Source: Isochrysis galbana (lineage: Eukaryota; Haptophyta; Isochrysidales; Isochrysidaceae). From it: a stretch of DNA of 64,000 nt. A program made the position numbers and the translations under genes. The stretch lies in assembly GCA_018136815.1 (NCBI GenBank), contig CM030931.1:4408148-4472147 (forward strand), written 5' to 3'. The notes under the pieces are model-generated. The model had not been told where the DNA came from. It saw nothing but the letters and a program-made list of their open reading frames with translations, and searched no databases. How positions within the stretch are numbered: position 1 is the stretch's first letter; the number at the start of each line of letters is the position of its first letter. Shown here piece after piece: positions 1 through 10,769 of this stretch.

Positions 1-496
1 CCCAGAGGCTCAGGAGCGCCAGCGAGGGAGAGGCAGGGGAGGCCAGGGCCCAGTCCCAGCCTCCTCTGCCCCCTGAGCTGGCCTCCAGGTGCCTCCAGGG
101 GTCGCCAGGGGCAGCTGCAGGCCTGCCGCAGGCGCGCCATCGCGCGTGCCGCAGGAGAGGGGAGAGAGAGCGCGGAGAAGGGGGTGGGCGGAGCGAGAGC
201 TCCGCTCACCGAAAAATAGGTAAGTCCCGCACCTGTTTACAGGATAAGTCGGGGCTGAGACCGCCGCCCACTCGGAGACACAGGAGGAAGGGGGGGAATG
301 ATCACCGGGGGGGGGCGCGGGCCACCGGACCATATCTAAGCCCTTCACCCCTATCCCCCTAGTAGTGCACGGGGGGAGTCGCCTTATGGCGGGGGGAGAA
401 GGGCCGGGGAAGTGGGGGTGTAGAAAGTTTCCTACGTGAGTAGAAAGTAGAGGGTCCACGGCCGCGTGTGCGGTGAGACTATTAAAAGGTTTATAT
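1..496 (+). mobile_element. GC-rich dispersed element, 3' part (copy 1)
   Basis: The sequence from the window edge to about 496 matches 25981-26490 and the reverse complement of 19803-20303 almost base for base. It ends in the shared 3' terminus (AGACTATTAAAAGG and then T-rich), which is also the 3' terminus of the LINE at 36198-39590. The 5' part lies outside the window. A frame of 149 codons on the opposite strand (10-459) recurs in the other copies only because the DNA is the same; I do not treat it as a gene. Confidence 0.75.
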
Positions 497-1089
497 AGAA
501 GTAAAAGTCTGTTATCGTGTTATCGTATGGAATACGACAAAGCGGTATTTGCTCGCTGCGCCCTTTCTTTTACATCCTCCGTCCCTCCGATTCGCGATTC
601 GCGTTCCGTGCCACTTCCCCGTCCATTTCACATATGCCCATCATTTGCCCTCCCCGTTCCCCGTTCTCCCGATGAGCCCGTTCCGGGCTCTCCGGATGAA
701 CCGTGCGCCGCGCTAGCCGCCGGTGCGCCTTCGCGACTCGTTTCCAAAGACCAAAGACCAAAGAGGAAACGAGCTTCGCTCCGACACAAGGGCATCTCCA
801 TATCTCCATCTTCAAAATTCTCGCCGCCACTCGCCGGCCCAGCGCGCCCCCGTCCCCTCTGCGATGGTCGTTGCTCCTCTTTGGACCCTCGAAGGTTGGC
901 GGCTCGCCTGCGACCTCGCCCGCCGATCCCGCCCACTGCCCTCCGCCGTTGGCTTAATAATTTACTTTTAATGACGTAAAACATAACATCATCTGGTCCT
1001 CTGTCGACGTAACGCGACCCTCTCGATCTCTCTGGGTTTTCTTTTCCCCTTTACTTTCTACCATCACTCTCCTTCGCCGCACGGTGTCG
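497..1089. other. Intergenic, no gene recognised
   Basis: I see only short overlapping frames of biased composition and no domain or splice structure. The stretch separates the dispersed element from the pyrimidine tract of the next gene. Confidence 0.5.
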
Positions 1090-1790
1090 TCGACGCCCAG
1101 TGCCGCTACTCTCCTCTCTCCTCTCTGGCCCCCCCTCTCTCTCACCTATGCCGTTCTTGCCTTTCAACCGGTCCTTCAAACTCTTCTCCCTCTCCGATCG
1201 ACGTTTCAAATGCTCTCTCTTCCCCACCCCCGTCCATTCCCCCAATCAATCTCTCTCTCCTTCCTCCCTCTCTCTCAGCCCTCTCTCTCCCCCCTCTCTC
1301 TCTACTCTCTCCCCCCCCCCTCTCTCCCCCCTCTCTACCGCCCCCCACCTGCCGCCCATTCACTCTTTCCCATACCTATCACCTCTCTCTCTCTCTCTCT
1401 CTCCCTTCCGCGCGCCAACTCTCTCTCGATCCCACAAAACCCCTCCCCCTCCTTCTCCCCCTTCTTCCCCTTCTCCCCTTCTACCAACTCGTTTACCAAC
1501 GACCGGTATATCTCTCTCCCCTCCGCCCCCCCCCCCCCCCCCTTCTCTCTCTCTCCCTCTGTGCGAGTGGGCAGAGCGAACTCCTCGCCCCCCCTTCCCC
1601 TCCCCCCCGCCCCCCCCCCCCGGCCTCTCCCTCTACCCGCCCCCTCCCTCTCCGCCCTCCCTCCTCCCGTCCCTCCCCATTCTCTAACCTCTCCACAGCC
1701 TCATTCCCAATCTTTCTCCCCTTTCCCTCCCCCCAACTCCCCAACTCCCCTTCCCCAACCCCCCCCCTCCCCCTCCCCTCCTTCTCCACC
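1090..1790 (+). promoter_or_regulatory. Pyrimidine-rich leader upstream of the coiled-coil gene
   Basis: About 700 bases are almost pure C and T on the coding strand, with (TC)n and poly-C runs, ending directly before the ATG at 1791. Similar tracts on the coding strand precede several other genes here, so it is probably a promoter or 5' UTR feature. Long open frames inside it are a by-product of the composition. Confidence 0.4.
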
Positions 1791-4163
1791 ATGCTCGACG
1801 GCCCGATGGGCCGTCGGCGGCGCGAGCCCGCGCACCCTCCGGCGCCCTCTCTCGCGGCGCAGCAGCAGGCCCAGCTCCTCCGCCACGAGCGCGGCGCGTG
1901 GGACGAGCTCCACGCGTGCCTGGGCGCTGATCCGAGGGTCTCGATGGCGCAGGAGCTGAGGGAGAGGCTCGAATCAGAGGTGAGAGAGAGAGAGAGAGGG
2001 CGCGCGCGCTCGCTCGAGGGACGAGGGGAGAGCGCACCAAGGGCGGTGGCGGGGAAGGGGGGGGGCGGGAAGGGGAGGAGGACGGAATTGTGAGGGGTTG
2101 AGGGGGCGGGTGGGGGCAACGGGCATCTTGTTAGTTGAGCAGGGAGGCGAAAAGGGGGGGGGGGTTGGGGCCCGAGGAGGAAGATAGATGCGCCAGCTGG
2201 GGACGTGAAGCCATCCTCTTTAAGGAGGGGGCTGGAGAGCGAGAAAAGAGCTTGCTGGAGACTTCAGAGTGTGCTGGAGACTTGACGAGAAGAGGTCATG
2301 AGGCGTTGAGTTGATAGTGCCCCATCTCCCAAGGGGACAGGGAAGGGATTCCCAGTCTCATTTGCACAAAAGTGGTGGCAGAGCCGGGAGACAAAGGCGA
2401 TGGGATTCACAGTATCATTTTCACAGAGGCGGTGGCAGAGCCGGGAGACGAAGGCGAGGGCCACGGTTTCATGGAGGTGGGTGGGTATGGAAAATACTTG
2501 GGGCATACACAAGAGGGTGAGAAGGGGCGAGGTGGCTCCGAGGCGCAGGCAAAGAATCCGGAGAAGCGGTGAGGGCCTCGGGTCCTTTCTGCTGACGCCA
2601 AGGGACCGGCTAGAGGCGTGGCGCTTGTGGGTCGGGGCAGCAGAGTCTATGCTTAAATGGGGCGGGTGGGAGCTTCCTCCTCTTTTCTCACCATTAACGG
2701 GATCCGAGGGCCGGGCGGGGAAGAAGACAGCCCTTGCGCTGCGCTGTGGGTGGCTATGGCACGACACGAAAAGGGAACATGGTCCACATCCATGCAGCAC
2801 TCCAAACAGCCTGCGCGTACAGCAAAGCATGACAGCCGCCAACCCACAACCTCTTCCGCAGGTGCGCCGGCAAGCGGAGGGCTGGAGCGGTGGCGCAGGG
2901 GGCGGTGGCACGTCCTCGGCGGCTGTGCATCACCACCGTGCCGTGCAGCAACATCACCAGCAGCAGCAGGCAGTACAAGAGGCGCGAGCGCTCGAGGCGC
3001 GGCGCGCGGCAGCTGCCGCAGCGAGGGACGGGTGGGGCGCACCCAGCCAGCAGGCGGCCATTGCAGGGGGGCGTGAGAGTCACGCGCCGAACGGCTCGCG
3101 CCCACACATGGATTCCAACCTTCGCGCGCGCATGGCCAATGAGCTGCGCATGTCGCAGATGAACGATGAGCGCGCCGAGGCTTGGCACCGCCAGCTTGTT
3201 GCGATGCGCGACGAGCTCGCCTCCACGCAGAGAGAGCTGGCCGACTCGCGCGGGCAACTGGCGCTCACTCTTGTCGAGCTGGGTGCTACGCAGGGCGAAC
3301 TCGCCTCTACGCGCCAGCAGCTCCAGACTACGCAGCAAAAGCTCTCGCTCATGCACAACTTGCTTGAGCTGATGCAGCAGGAGTCCAATGAGACGAAAGA
3401 GGAGCTTGTAAAGACCAAGCGTAAGGTCTCAACCATGTCACGCGCGTCACGCGCCGGAAGCAAGCGGCGAGCGGTCGCAAAGCGCGAGGCCGACGGCGCG
3501 CCCGCCGCATCTGAAACTCCCCTTGCGTTGGAGGTCAAGACCGAGGGCGAGGGCAATGGTGAGTCTGGTGCACCTGCAGCCGAACCCGGTGTAGCGCCGG
3601 CTGCAGAGCCAGACGACGATGCAGAAGTTGAGCCAACAGCAATCGAGCTGGAGGCCGATGAGGATGGCAAGGACGGCGAGGTAGAGCCGGAAGCCGACGA
3701 ACGCGAGGATGACGGCTCCGATCAGATCAAGGCGTCAGATCTCGTCGATGACGCCTCTTCAGCCGATTGTCCTTTCCCGGACTCCTTTGGCGTAGGACTT
3801 GATGTTGTCGCTTGGGGGCCGCTTGCAGACGCTGGGTGGGAGGACTCGAGCTCCTTTGCGCGTGTCTACCTCACTACAGACGGTGATCTGGAGACGGAAA
3901 AAAGCCTCCACCTGCAGGTCGGCACGCGGCCCGAACCTGAACTTGGTCACGCCATTCTCTCCGACGAGAAGCTCGTCAATGCAGCCGAGCAAGCCGGCGT
4001 GGCCGCTGTTGTCAACGAGCTGAGCAAGCTCAGCCCGCCGCCTGCCGCCGAGCCGGGCGCCGACCTACGGCCCGCCCTGGAGGAGGCTCTGAAGAGCGCG
4101 GCGCGCGCGCTCACGCCGCCGGCACAGTCACTTATCTCAATCGATGATGAGCTCAACAGTTGA
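1791..4163 (+). CDS. Coiled-coil protein of unknown function, two exons
   Basis: Proposed exons are 1791-1979 and 2862-4163. The GT at 1980 and the AG ending at 2861 join in phase 0 and give 496 residues. The start is the first ATG after the pyrimidine tract. The N-terminus is Ala/Gln/Arg-rich with a His/Gln run near residues 83-100. A long heptad-type coiled coil follows at about residues 150-265, with repeated 'LA-T--EL' blocks. After that come a basic patch, a very acidic Ala/Glu/Asp segment (about 280-360) and a folded-looking C-terminal part containing Trp and aromatic residues (about 365-470). I recognise no family. The 882-base intron is long compared with other introns here (71-211 bases) and contains a 57-bp tandem repeat, so an exon may be missed inside it. 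The 3' exon is well supported as coding; the 5' exon less so. Confidence 0.6.
2345..2470 (+). repeat. 57-bp tandem repeat, two copies, in the intron
   Basis: The block GGTGGCAGAGCCGGGAGAC occurs at about 2374 and 2431 with similar flanks, giving a 57-bp period (19 codons). It lies within the proposed intron of the coiled-coil gene and is open in one frame, so an in-frame repeat exon cannot be excluded. Confidence 0.5.
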
Positions 4164-6235
4164 CGCGGCACCGAGCATGGGTGGCTTGCTATCTTCTCAC
4201 CAGCCCCAACCTGCACAACTGCACGGACCCGCCCACCCGCCCACCCGGGGGGGGGGGGGGGAAGGCGCTCACCTTCCGGGCGCATGCAGTGCAGCCCATC
4301 TTACTACGCTGACAACTTCTTGTTCGCTTGCCAGCCGAATCGAGCCCTGCTTCATGGAAGCAGACCGTAACCCTCACGCTGTTGCCATGATGTCCGTGTG
4401 CCTTGCAACAAGCACCTGCTTTTCCTGAGTTCACGCTTGTACAACGGCTGACCTTGCCGGAATTCGCAACGGCTTCGACGTGATCGGCGCCGCCCGCACG
4501 GGCGGGCCGCACTGCTGCATTCTCGCCCTCTCCTGTCGCCAAACGAGCCGGGCGGGGTGCGAGACCGACGTGGAGACGTGGAAAATAACGCAGTGACGAA
4601 TGATGAGGCAGAGTGCAGTGTTGTGCATGTAGATTGTGTGCGAGCTGCGTTATAGGAACGGGGGCTTTGAGCCAGTGACGTGCTAGCCGTAGCGTGCGTG
4701 TGTGCGCGCCGCTCTTGAGTGCACCCGACGAGATGGCGGCAAGAGGTGGCTGCGATGACAGTGTGACGGAGCAACGGCATTGGTAAATGCCAAAGCAGCA
4801 GCACGCAATATCTTGCGCAAGAGTGCTGTTAAGCATATTCTAGTGAGATTTGCGTAGAGTTGTGTTGTTGTGGTGTTTATGTATGGCCATTTTGAGACAG
4901 AGACTGAATTGATGTGGGAAGAGGAGCTGGCGAGGACCGGGACTGCTTGAGGAGGGTGAAGTCCTTGAGGTTCTCACTTTTTGGCGGTTCCTCTCGCTCA
5001 TCCAAAAAGCAAAATTAGCCCAGCCCCTGAAAGCGCGCGCCGTAGGTGTTAAACATCGAAATGGGTCATCATGTGTGAATATTGTTGTATAAATAGCTAT
5101 GAACATTTGATGGCTCCATTCGATTGATTTCCAATGATTGACGGAACGACACCTCAAAAAATTTCTTGAAGATGCCCGCTAAGCTACTGTTTCACTCACA
5201 CCCTCCCGTGGTCATGCCGACATCGCCTTTTACCCTCATCTCTACCTCTACTCCCCCTTCCCGCCCCCCCGCCCCCTCGTTCGGTCCTTTTTTTTCGGTT
5301 TCGGGCCTAGCTGTGAAAAACAGCGGTTGAGGTCTAGAATCTAGAAAAACAGTAAACAGTAAAAACAGCTGTTTTTGGGAATGCAAAAATAACAGTAAAA
5401 ACAGAAAACAGAGCAAAAATTAGTAAAATAGTGGGGCCGTGGGGCCAAAGTACAGTAGGTAGGGGGGCCTCCCCCCCCCCGCGCGGAACGCCTCTGCCTT
5501 TCTCTCGCGAGTCGCGAGAGTCGCTCGCGGCGTCGTCGCGCTCCCCTCCCCCCCATCCCCTATGCATGGCCAGCCGCCCAGTCTTCAACCCCCACCCCAC
5601 CTGGTCATCGCGATCAGCGAGCCAGGTGGTGGACAGTGATAGGGAATAGGGACAGCGAGAGCGGCGGTGCGGTGCTCGCCGCGGCTAGGTGAGCCTACTA
5701 GGTGGTCTCTAGATGTAGCGAAGTGGGATATAGCGACGAGCGACGAGGACACGGATGCCGAGGATGATTGGATGGCGGACGAGGCGGTAGCCCCAAGCGC
5801 TGATGTGATAAAGCAGCTAACTGCCTGATTGATGCGTGTGAACGTGTGAACACAATATCAATACCGTAAGCGCAGTATAGTAGGAGTAGAGAGTAGAGGA
5901 GACGCATGCAGCGGCCGTGCAGCCGTGGCTATAGTAAGGCCTGTAGTAACCAGTAACCAGATAACTGGGTATCGTGCTACTCACCTACCCACATCCGATT
6001 TCCACTACCCACCTCCATGTGGGTAGGGGGGGACTACTAGCCTTCGTGATATCCATGGACTTGAACAACGCCATGCACCTCGACGTCAACGACGCGTGGC
6101 GGTGTTATGCCGTTTGGTACCGTAAGAACCTACGTGCCTCCCCCCCTGCACTGGTGGGGGGGGGGGGGGCGAGGGGGGGGAGGGGGCGAGACCAAAAGAC
6201 CAGACCAGTTGTTTATTTACGTTAGTGTTCTCGTC
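4164..6235. other. Intergenic, no gene recognised
   Basis: The stretch has several short frames on both strands, none with a domain, and a poly-G run near 4249-4261. A degenerate repeat at about 5082-5155 is listed separately. From 5160 to 5310 the sequence resembles 32855-33000, again a dispersed repeat. I see no RNA gene. Confidence 0.5.
5082..5155. repeat. Dispersed repeat, shared with 6698-6770
   Basis: The two stretches share most bases, including TTGTTGTATA, CATTTGAT and TTGACGGAACGACACC. They lie 1.6 kb apart in the same orientation. The family is not recognised. Confidence 0.6.
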
Positions 6236-6690
6236 GTATAGTGTAATAATTCCCTGTCCCAGGGGGTGCCCCCAGGGTTCCCGCCCGCCCTCCGCGCCGA
6301 GAGTTCCCCCGCGGAAAGAGTGAACGCACGGCGTGCACCTTCATGGAAGTTGCTATGCGCACGCACGGCGCCCCCGCGGGGGGACCGATGCACATCGCGC
6401 CGTGCCCATGCACGGCGTGCACAATGTGATTGCAAGTCATCACACGTGCTCCGTGAGAAATATCTCGTATATTGCACGTTTGCGTAGTTGTCGGCCTTAG
6501 AGGAAACGCGGAGGTAAAAAGTTAGCATGCGCACGCACGGCGTCTCCGCGGGGGGTGCCCATGCACGGTGTGCACATTGGTGCAAGCAAGTCATACGTGC
6601 CCCGTGAGAAATATCTCTTAAGGGAAAAGCAGTGAAAGCAGAGAAAAAAGTTGTTATGCCCACGCACGGCGCCCTAGCCTTTCCTTGAAT
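6235..6690. repeat. Degenerate internal repeat around an ATGCGCACGCACGGCG core
   Basis: The core (AT)GCGCACGCACGGCG(C/T)C occurs near 6355, 6528 and 6658. The first two are followed by similar blocks containing CCGCGGGGGG, CCATGCACGG and CCGTGAGAAATATCTC. This looks like an old tandem duplication of a unit of about 130-180 bases. No coding role is evident. Confidence 0.55.
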
Positions 6691-6697
6691 TTTAGAA

Positions 6698-6770
6698 TAT
6701 TGTTGTATACATAACTATGGACATTTGATCGCTCAATTCGACTGATGCCCCACAATTGACGGAACGACAC
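6698..6770. repeat. Dispersed repeat, partner of 5082-5155
   Basis: See the entry at 5082; both copies end at the same GACGGAACGACACC motif. It lies just upstream of the PsbP-like gene. Confidence 0.6.
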
Positions 6771-6893
6771 CTTGGGGGCGCTTCGTCTCTTCGTCTCCCG
6801 CGCCCGCTTTTAATATTAATCCCTGATCGCTCTGTCCTGAAATAGAAGCAATAACACGGATAGCGTCTACCATCTTGAGGCCCGCGCGGCGCG

Positions 6894-7794
6894 ATGCATC
6901 TCGCGGTGGGTCTCGCTGGCCGTCGGGCGCTGCTGGGCGCGCTGGCCGCTGCGGCAGCGTCGTGCGGGGGGCGGGCGTGGGCATCATCGGAGGCGCCACT
7001 CTCGGCCCTTTCGGACGCCTCGCTCGGATACGCCCTCGTCTACCCCGAGGGCTGGGCCCCCTCGCCAAAGCCTGTCAAGACGCACTTGAGCGAATCTCTC
7101 CTCAAGGGGCCTGCCCACAAGGCGCAGCTCGGGCTCACGGTCGATCCGGTGAAGATCGACTCGCTCGAGCAGTTCGGATCGCTCCAGCAGGTGCGCCTCC
7201 TGCCACCACTGCCAGGCAGGGGGGGACGCCAGCTCGAGCGCTCCCGTCCTCCTGGATACAGGTTACTGAGAGGGTGCTTGCTGTCGAGGAAACGCGCGAC
7301 GGCGTGCAGGCGGTTGAGCTGCGGAGTTCGGCCGCAGAGACAGGTGAGCGCGTGTCTCGCGCGCACCCGCCGACTTTCGCTCACCCGCTTGAATGCCTTT
7401 TACGCTCATCGCCGATGGCCGCCGCCCCAGGTTCGCCCACTTACTACGTGATCGAGTATGCCGTGGCGTCCTCTCGGGGGAAGAAGATGTACCTGTGCAA
7501 ATACTGTATCAGTAATAAGCGTCTTTACGTGTTGCAGGTAGCATGGCGTCGTCGCCTCTTCCCGGCTATTCATGGGGTTGCACACTCAGGCTGATTGCCA
7601 CGTCGGATTTCCCGGGAGTCTTGATGCGACAACTATAACGCCCTGCCTCTTGGTACAAACATCTATCAAATTGACCACATATACACACCCGCTGGCAGAC
7701 TCAGGCAGCTTTAGACGACTACGAGACTGACGCAGATGGAGTCCGATCACAATTGCAAGATATTGTGAGGTCTTTCCGTGTCAGTGCGGCATGA
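6894..7794 (+). CDS. PsbP domain protein, probably thylakoid lumen
   Basis: Four exons, 6894-7190, 7262-7343, 7431-7537 and 7699-7794, all with GT-AG borders and compatible phases, encode 193 residues. PsbP family proteins assist or belong to photosystem II on the lumenal side. Matches to the family are the first strand (ASLGYALVYPEGW), the central VELRSSAAET stretch, the YYVIEYAV / RGKK block with RLYVL, and the C-terminal IVRSF ending. Residues 9-30 carry a twin arginine (GRRALLG), an Ala-rich hydrophobic stretch and AWA, like a lumenal Tat-type signal. A plastid-entry sequence in front of this is very short or sits in an unseen upstream exon. The last splice acceptor is chosen because it gives an in-frame family-like end. 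It belongs to the PsbP-like/PPD group rather than clearly to PsbP itself. Confidence 0.82.
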
Positions 7795-9044
7795 AGCTTT
7801 GGGGTAGCTCACCGGCTTTAGCCAGCAGCTAGCCTCCCCGCGTTCAGCGTGATCGACCTCGCTTGGCGACGCCACCGTCGCACTGTGTGCGATTGCGCCC
7901 CGTATTCCATCTTCTATATCGCGCGTGCCTCAACACACCGCTAGCCTTTGGGGCACTCATTCGTAGGTGCGGTTGCATGCTGCATAGGCTCCGCCTCGTG
8001 CTGTTAGGTGTTAGACTCTAGAAGTGGCGCGCTAGCACAGCGCGCTATGCATGCACAAATTATGTCAGGCATGGCTCAGACGATAATCGACAGTAGATGT
8101 CTTCTCTAACCCAAGTAAGGGCGGGGGGGGTGAGGCCAATAGAAAAAGGGAACCTCAAGTTGCAAGTTGCACCCTCTCGCACGCGCGAGGGGGAGGGGGC
8201 GCCCAAGGGCTGGTTGCGCCCCCGCTCCCGGTGCGGGCCATCAAAAGTCCCCGTGCACCACCCGAATATGGGAGAAATTATACCCCCTCAAATATACACG
8301 TACATACCACGAGGGCGTTCGACCCCCCACTCGCCACCGAACCTTCGCCCCCCTCCCCCCCCCACCTCTTCCCTCCCCTTGCCCTTGCCATCTAGCGACT
8401 CTTCCTGCGCATTATCATCATCACAACATGGTGACCTCGACCTTGAGCTTTCTTAGCTAGCTATGAGTCATAGCTATGAGAGCATTGGCTGGCTCTCCGC
8501 GCCAATCGGCTTGCGCGAGAGGTCCACCGACGACAGCCGAGAGCTCCGCGCCAGCTCACACAGGCGATGCACGCCCCCGCAGGTCCGATCCGGTTGCGGT
8601 TCAGCAGGAGCCTCTTCCTCTTCGTCCTCCGGCATGCGCCGGCGCCTCGAGCACGCGACAGATCATGTCGCATGTCGAGGGACTCGTGACTCGTCGTCGA
8701 GATCCGCATACAACAGACGCACGGTGGAGAGGTTGAAGGAGACGTCGAAGGTACTCCACTACGATGCGCGAGAGGCGTGGGCCGTTTGAAGTTGGGAGTG
8801 TGGAGTGTAGAGGACTGGTTCGCCTTACTGGGTTTTCCCTCATTTTAACTTGTGGAGGGTTAGAATGGGAGCCGGGGGTGTGCGAGGGGGGAGATGTAGA
8901 GGGGTGCATATGTGTATGTATCTGTGGCAGCAGCACGCGCCGAGGCGTACGGGCAGGTGCGCTGAGTGACTGAGTGAGGGTTGTCGTGTTAGTACCGGCC
9001 GGGCTAGTGAGAGTAGTGGTATTAATGCTCAGTTATATTATTAT
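7795..9044. other. Intergenic, repeats and no gene recognised
   Basis: It contains a 19-base palindrome at 8458-8476 (TAGCTATGA-G-TCATAGCTA). A segment at about 8830-8900 resembles 25685-25712 and 26523-26560, so it is repeat-derived. Short frames at 8460-8790 have no recognisable domain. Confidence 0.45.
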
Positions 9045-9770
9045 TGTCCGGCCCTAGACGACATATTTGACACCATCCACGAGCTCACGGACTACCACCC
9101 ACCACGGCTCGTCACGACTCCCACGGATCAGATGTACGACAGGCTCTTCATTCAGCCCGGATCCACCGTTCCACCGTGGCTCATTCCAGAGAGATCTTAT
9201 ACTTACTAGCATGGAGATATATATTAACAGATTTCTATAGGATTCACTTTGATAACATTAGATTCGACAGCAAACACGTGATAAGGACACTGATAACGAG
9301 ATTCACCATAACAGTGACGAAAGTGTCACACTTCGGAAACTCCATCGATTCCTCCAGAAGAGCCCAAGCCCAAGCGGACATGCACATGGGCCGTCAACAT
9401 AAGAAACGAATAGACACAAACTCCTTCCGCCCACTATTCGATGCAACGGACGATGACACTCTAGAACCAAGCCCCACACTCAAGACGCTAGCACAAAGAA
9501 TGGGGATCGAGCACGTGCTGGCAAGCGAATAAACATGAACACGAAAGCGACAAGCGACCAGGGATAGCGCCCTGCAAACCAGGGAGGGGAACCCTCCCAC
9601 ACGACCCACCCTTGGGGAAAGCCACGCGGCTGGGCCCCCACAGAGAAGCGCAGCAGAATGCGCCACATCACAAATTATAGCCAAAAGGCCTGCCTCCCGC
9701 CCCTCCCCCGAAGCCAGACCCAAGGTAGTTAGTGCTAGTGCGTAGTGCACAAGGGGCCCGTTTTCGATAC
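9045..9770 (+). mobile_element. 5'-truncated LINE remnant
   Basis: Translation from about 9053 gives LDDIFDTIHELTDY and then, after one frameshift near 9190, LLAWRYILTDFYRIHF. This parallels the C-terminal part of the LINE at 36198-39590 (ETIDTLTNY...IIAWKHIIKDFYKVEF) and of the copies near 62 kb. The frame ends at 9532, followed by a 3' UTR-like stretch. No reverse transcriptase or endonuclease remains. Confidence 0.7.
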
Positions 9771-9984
9771 TTTATTCATGTGATAATAGCCAAATTTTCA
9801 TACTACTGCTACTGATAGTTTGCACAATTATAGATGGTTGGATTGTGGATTGTTTACGTCAGGCGCGCAGGCGTCGGCGCGGAAGAGCTGCTTCTGCGCG
9901 CTCGCCACGCAGCCGCCGACAAAACCACGCAACGCGACTTTTCGCATATTGGACGTAAACACGCATGATGTGCCCACTTGTATA

Positions 9985-10115
9985 TACCCCGGGTTAAAAA
10001 TTACAGAGTCTTTACCTGGGCAGGGGAGGATGTCAGTGCAAGTAGAACTTATACTACCCACACGGGGGTAGTTGCGCCAAAAAAACAACCAAACTTGAGG
10101 TTGCAGCCTCGTCGC
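9985..10115 (-). repeat. Repeat, inverted copy of about 40003-40090
   Basis: The stretch containing AAACTTGAGGTTGCAGCCTC and an upstream CTTATACTACCCAC is the reverse complement of the sequence at 40003-40060. The partner lies directly behind a LINE-type 5' end, so this is probably part of the same retroelement lineage. Confidence 0.55.
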
Positions 10116-10769
10116 CACGTTGCCCTCGGATGCAAGATGCAAGAAGGTACCTGCTACCTACCGGCTAAGCGCAGGCGCGTGCGTGCTGCCGTCTGGGGGG
10201 CCGCTAAAGCACGGGCGCACTAGGCGCCATCCCCGTGCGCACGCGCCTTCATCTCTAATGCACCGATTTGGGATTTGAGGTTTTACTATGCTGACTAGCG
10301 GCATGCGTCGATACATGATGAAAGCGTGAGAGCGATGGCACGGTGAGACAGATCATGATAGTCCAGGTCAAGATACAAAATATCTAGATGAAGAAACTCT
10401 GTCGCATGGGCATGGGGATGAGGGCCGTCTACCGTCTGGCTCCCATTCTAGCAAAAGACTCTGGGTATCATATTGAAATGTCCGTCAAATCTCGGGTTCT
10501 CAATCACTCATGAAGATTTGCTCTCACCGTCGTAGCATGTGCAATTCGGAATCGATAGCGAAGACCTATATATGCGAGTTAAGCCAGGCTTTCCATGTGT
10601 TACCACGGTGACTTGTTCGGCACGGGACCACCCCTTTCGCAATGGGTGAGCTAGATGCAATCTGTGCTCAATAGCATTTGGAGAAGAGGATGGAAGATAA
10701 ACGCATCTCCTACTGAGCGCAAGATTCCGCATCCCGTGCGACCAGGCACAACGCAACAAATTCGGCGAA
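10116..10769. other. Intergenic, no gene recognised
   Basis: Downstream of the minus-strand IQ/membrane gene. No repeat or domain was noticed. It probably contains that gene's 3' UTR. Confidence 0.4.

Noticed and set aside
10..459. Antisense frame recurring in GC-rich element copies (also 19951-20300 and 25484-26329)
   Set aside because: Conserved only because the DNA is conserved; no domain, and GC-rich low-complexity translation.
1084..1959. Long open frame through the pyrimidine tract
   Set aside because: Pro/Ser/Leu-only translation caused by CT composition; it overlaps the real gene start in another frame.
4189..4836. Minus-strand frame of 215 codons
   Set aside because: Odd Cys/His/Arg composition, no domain, no splice partners; overlaps other frames equally long for the GC content.
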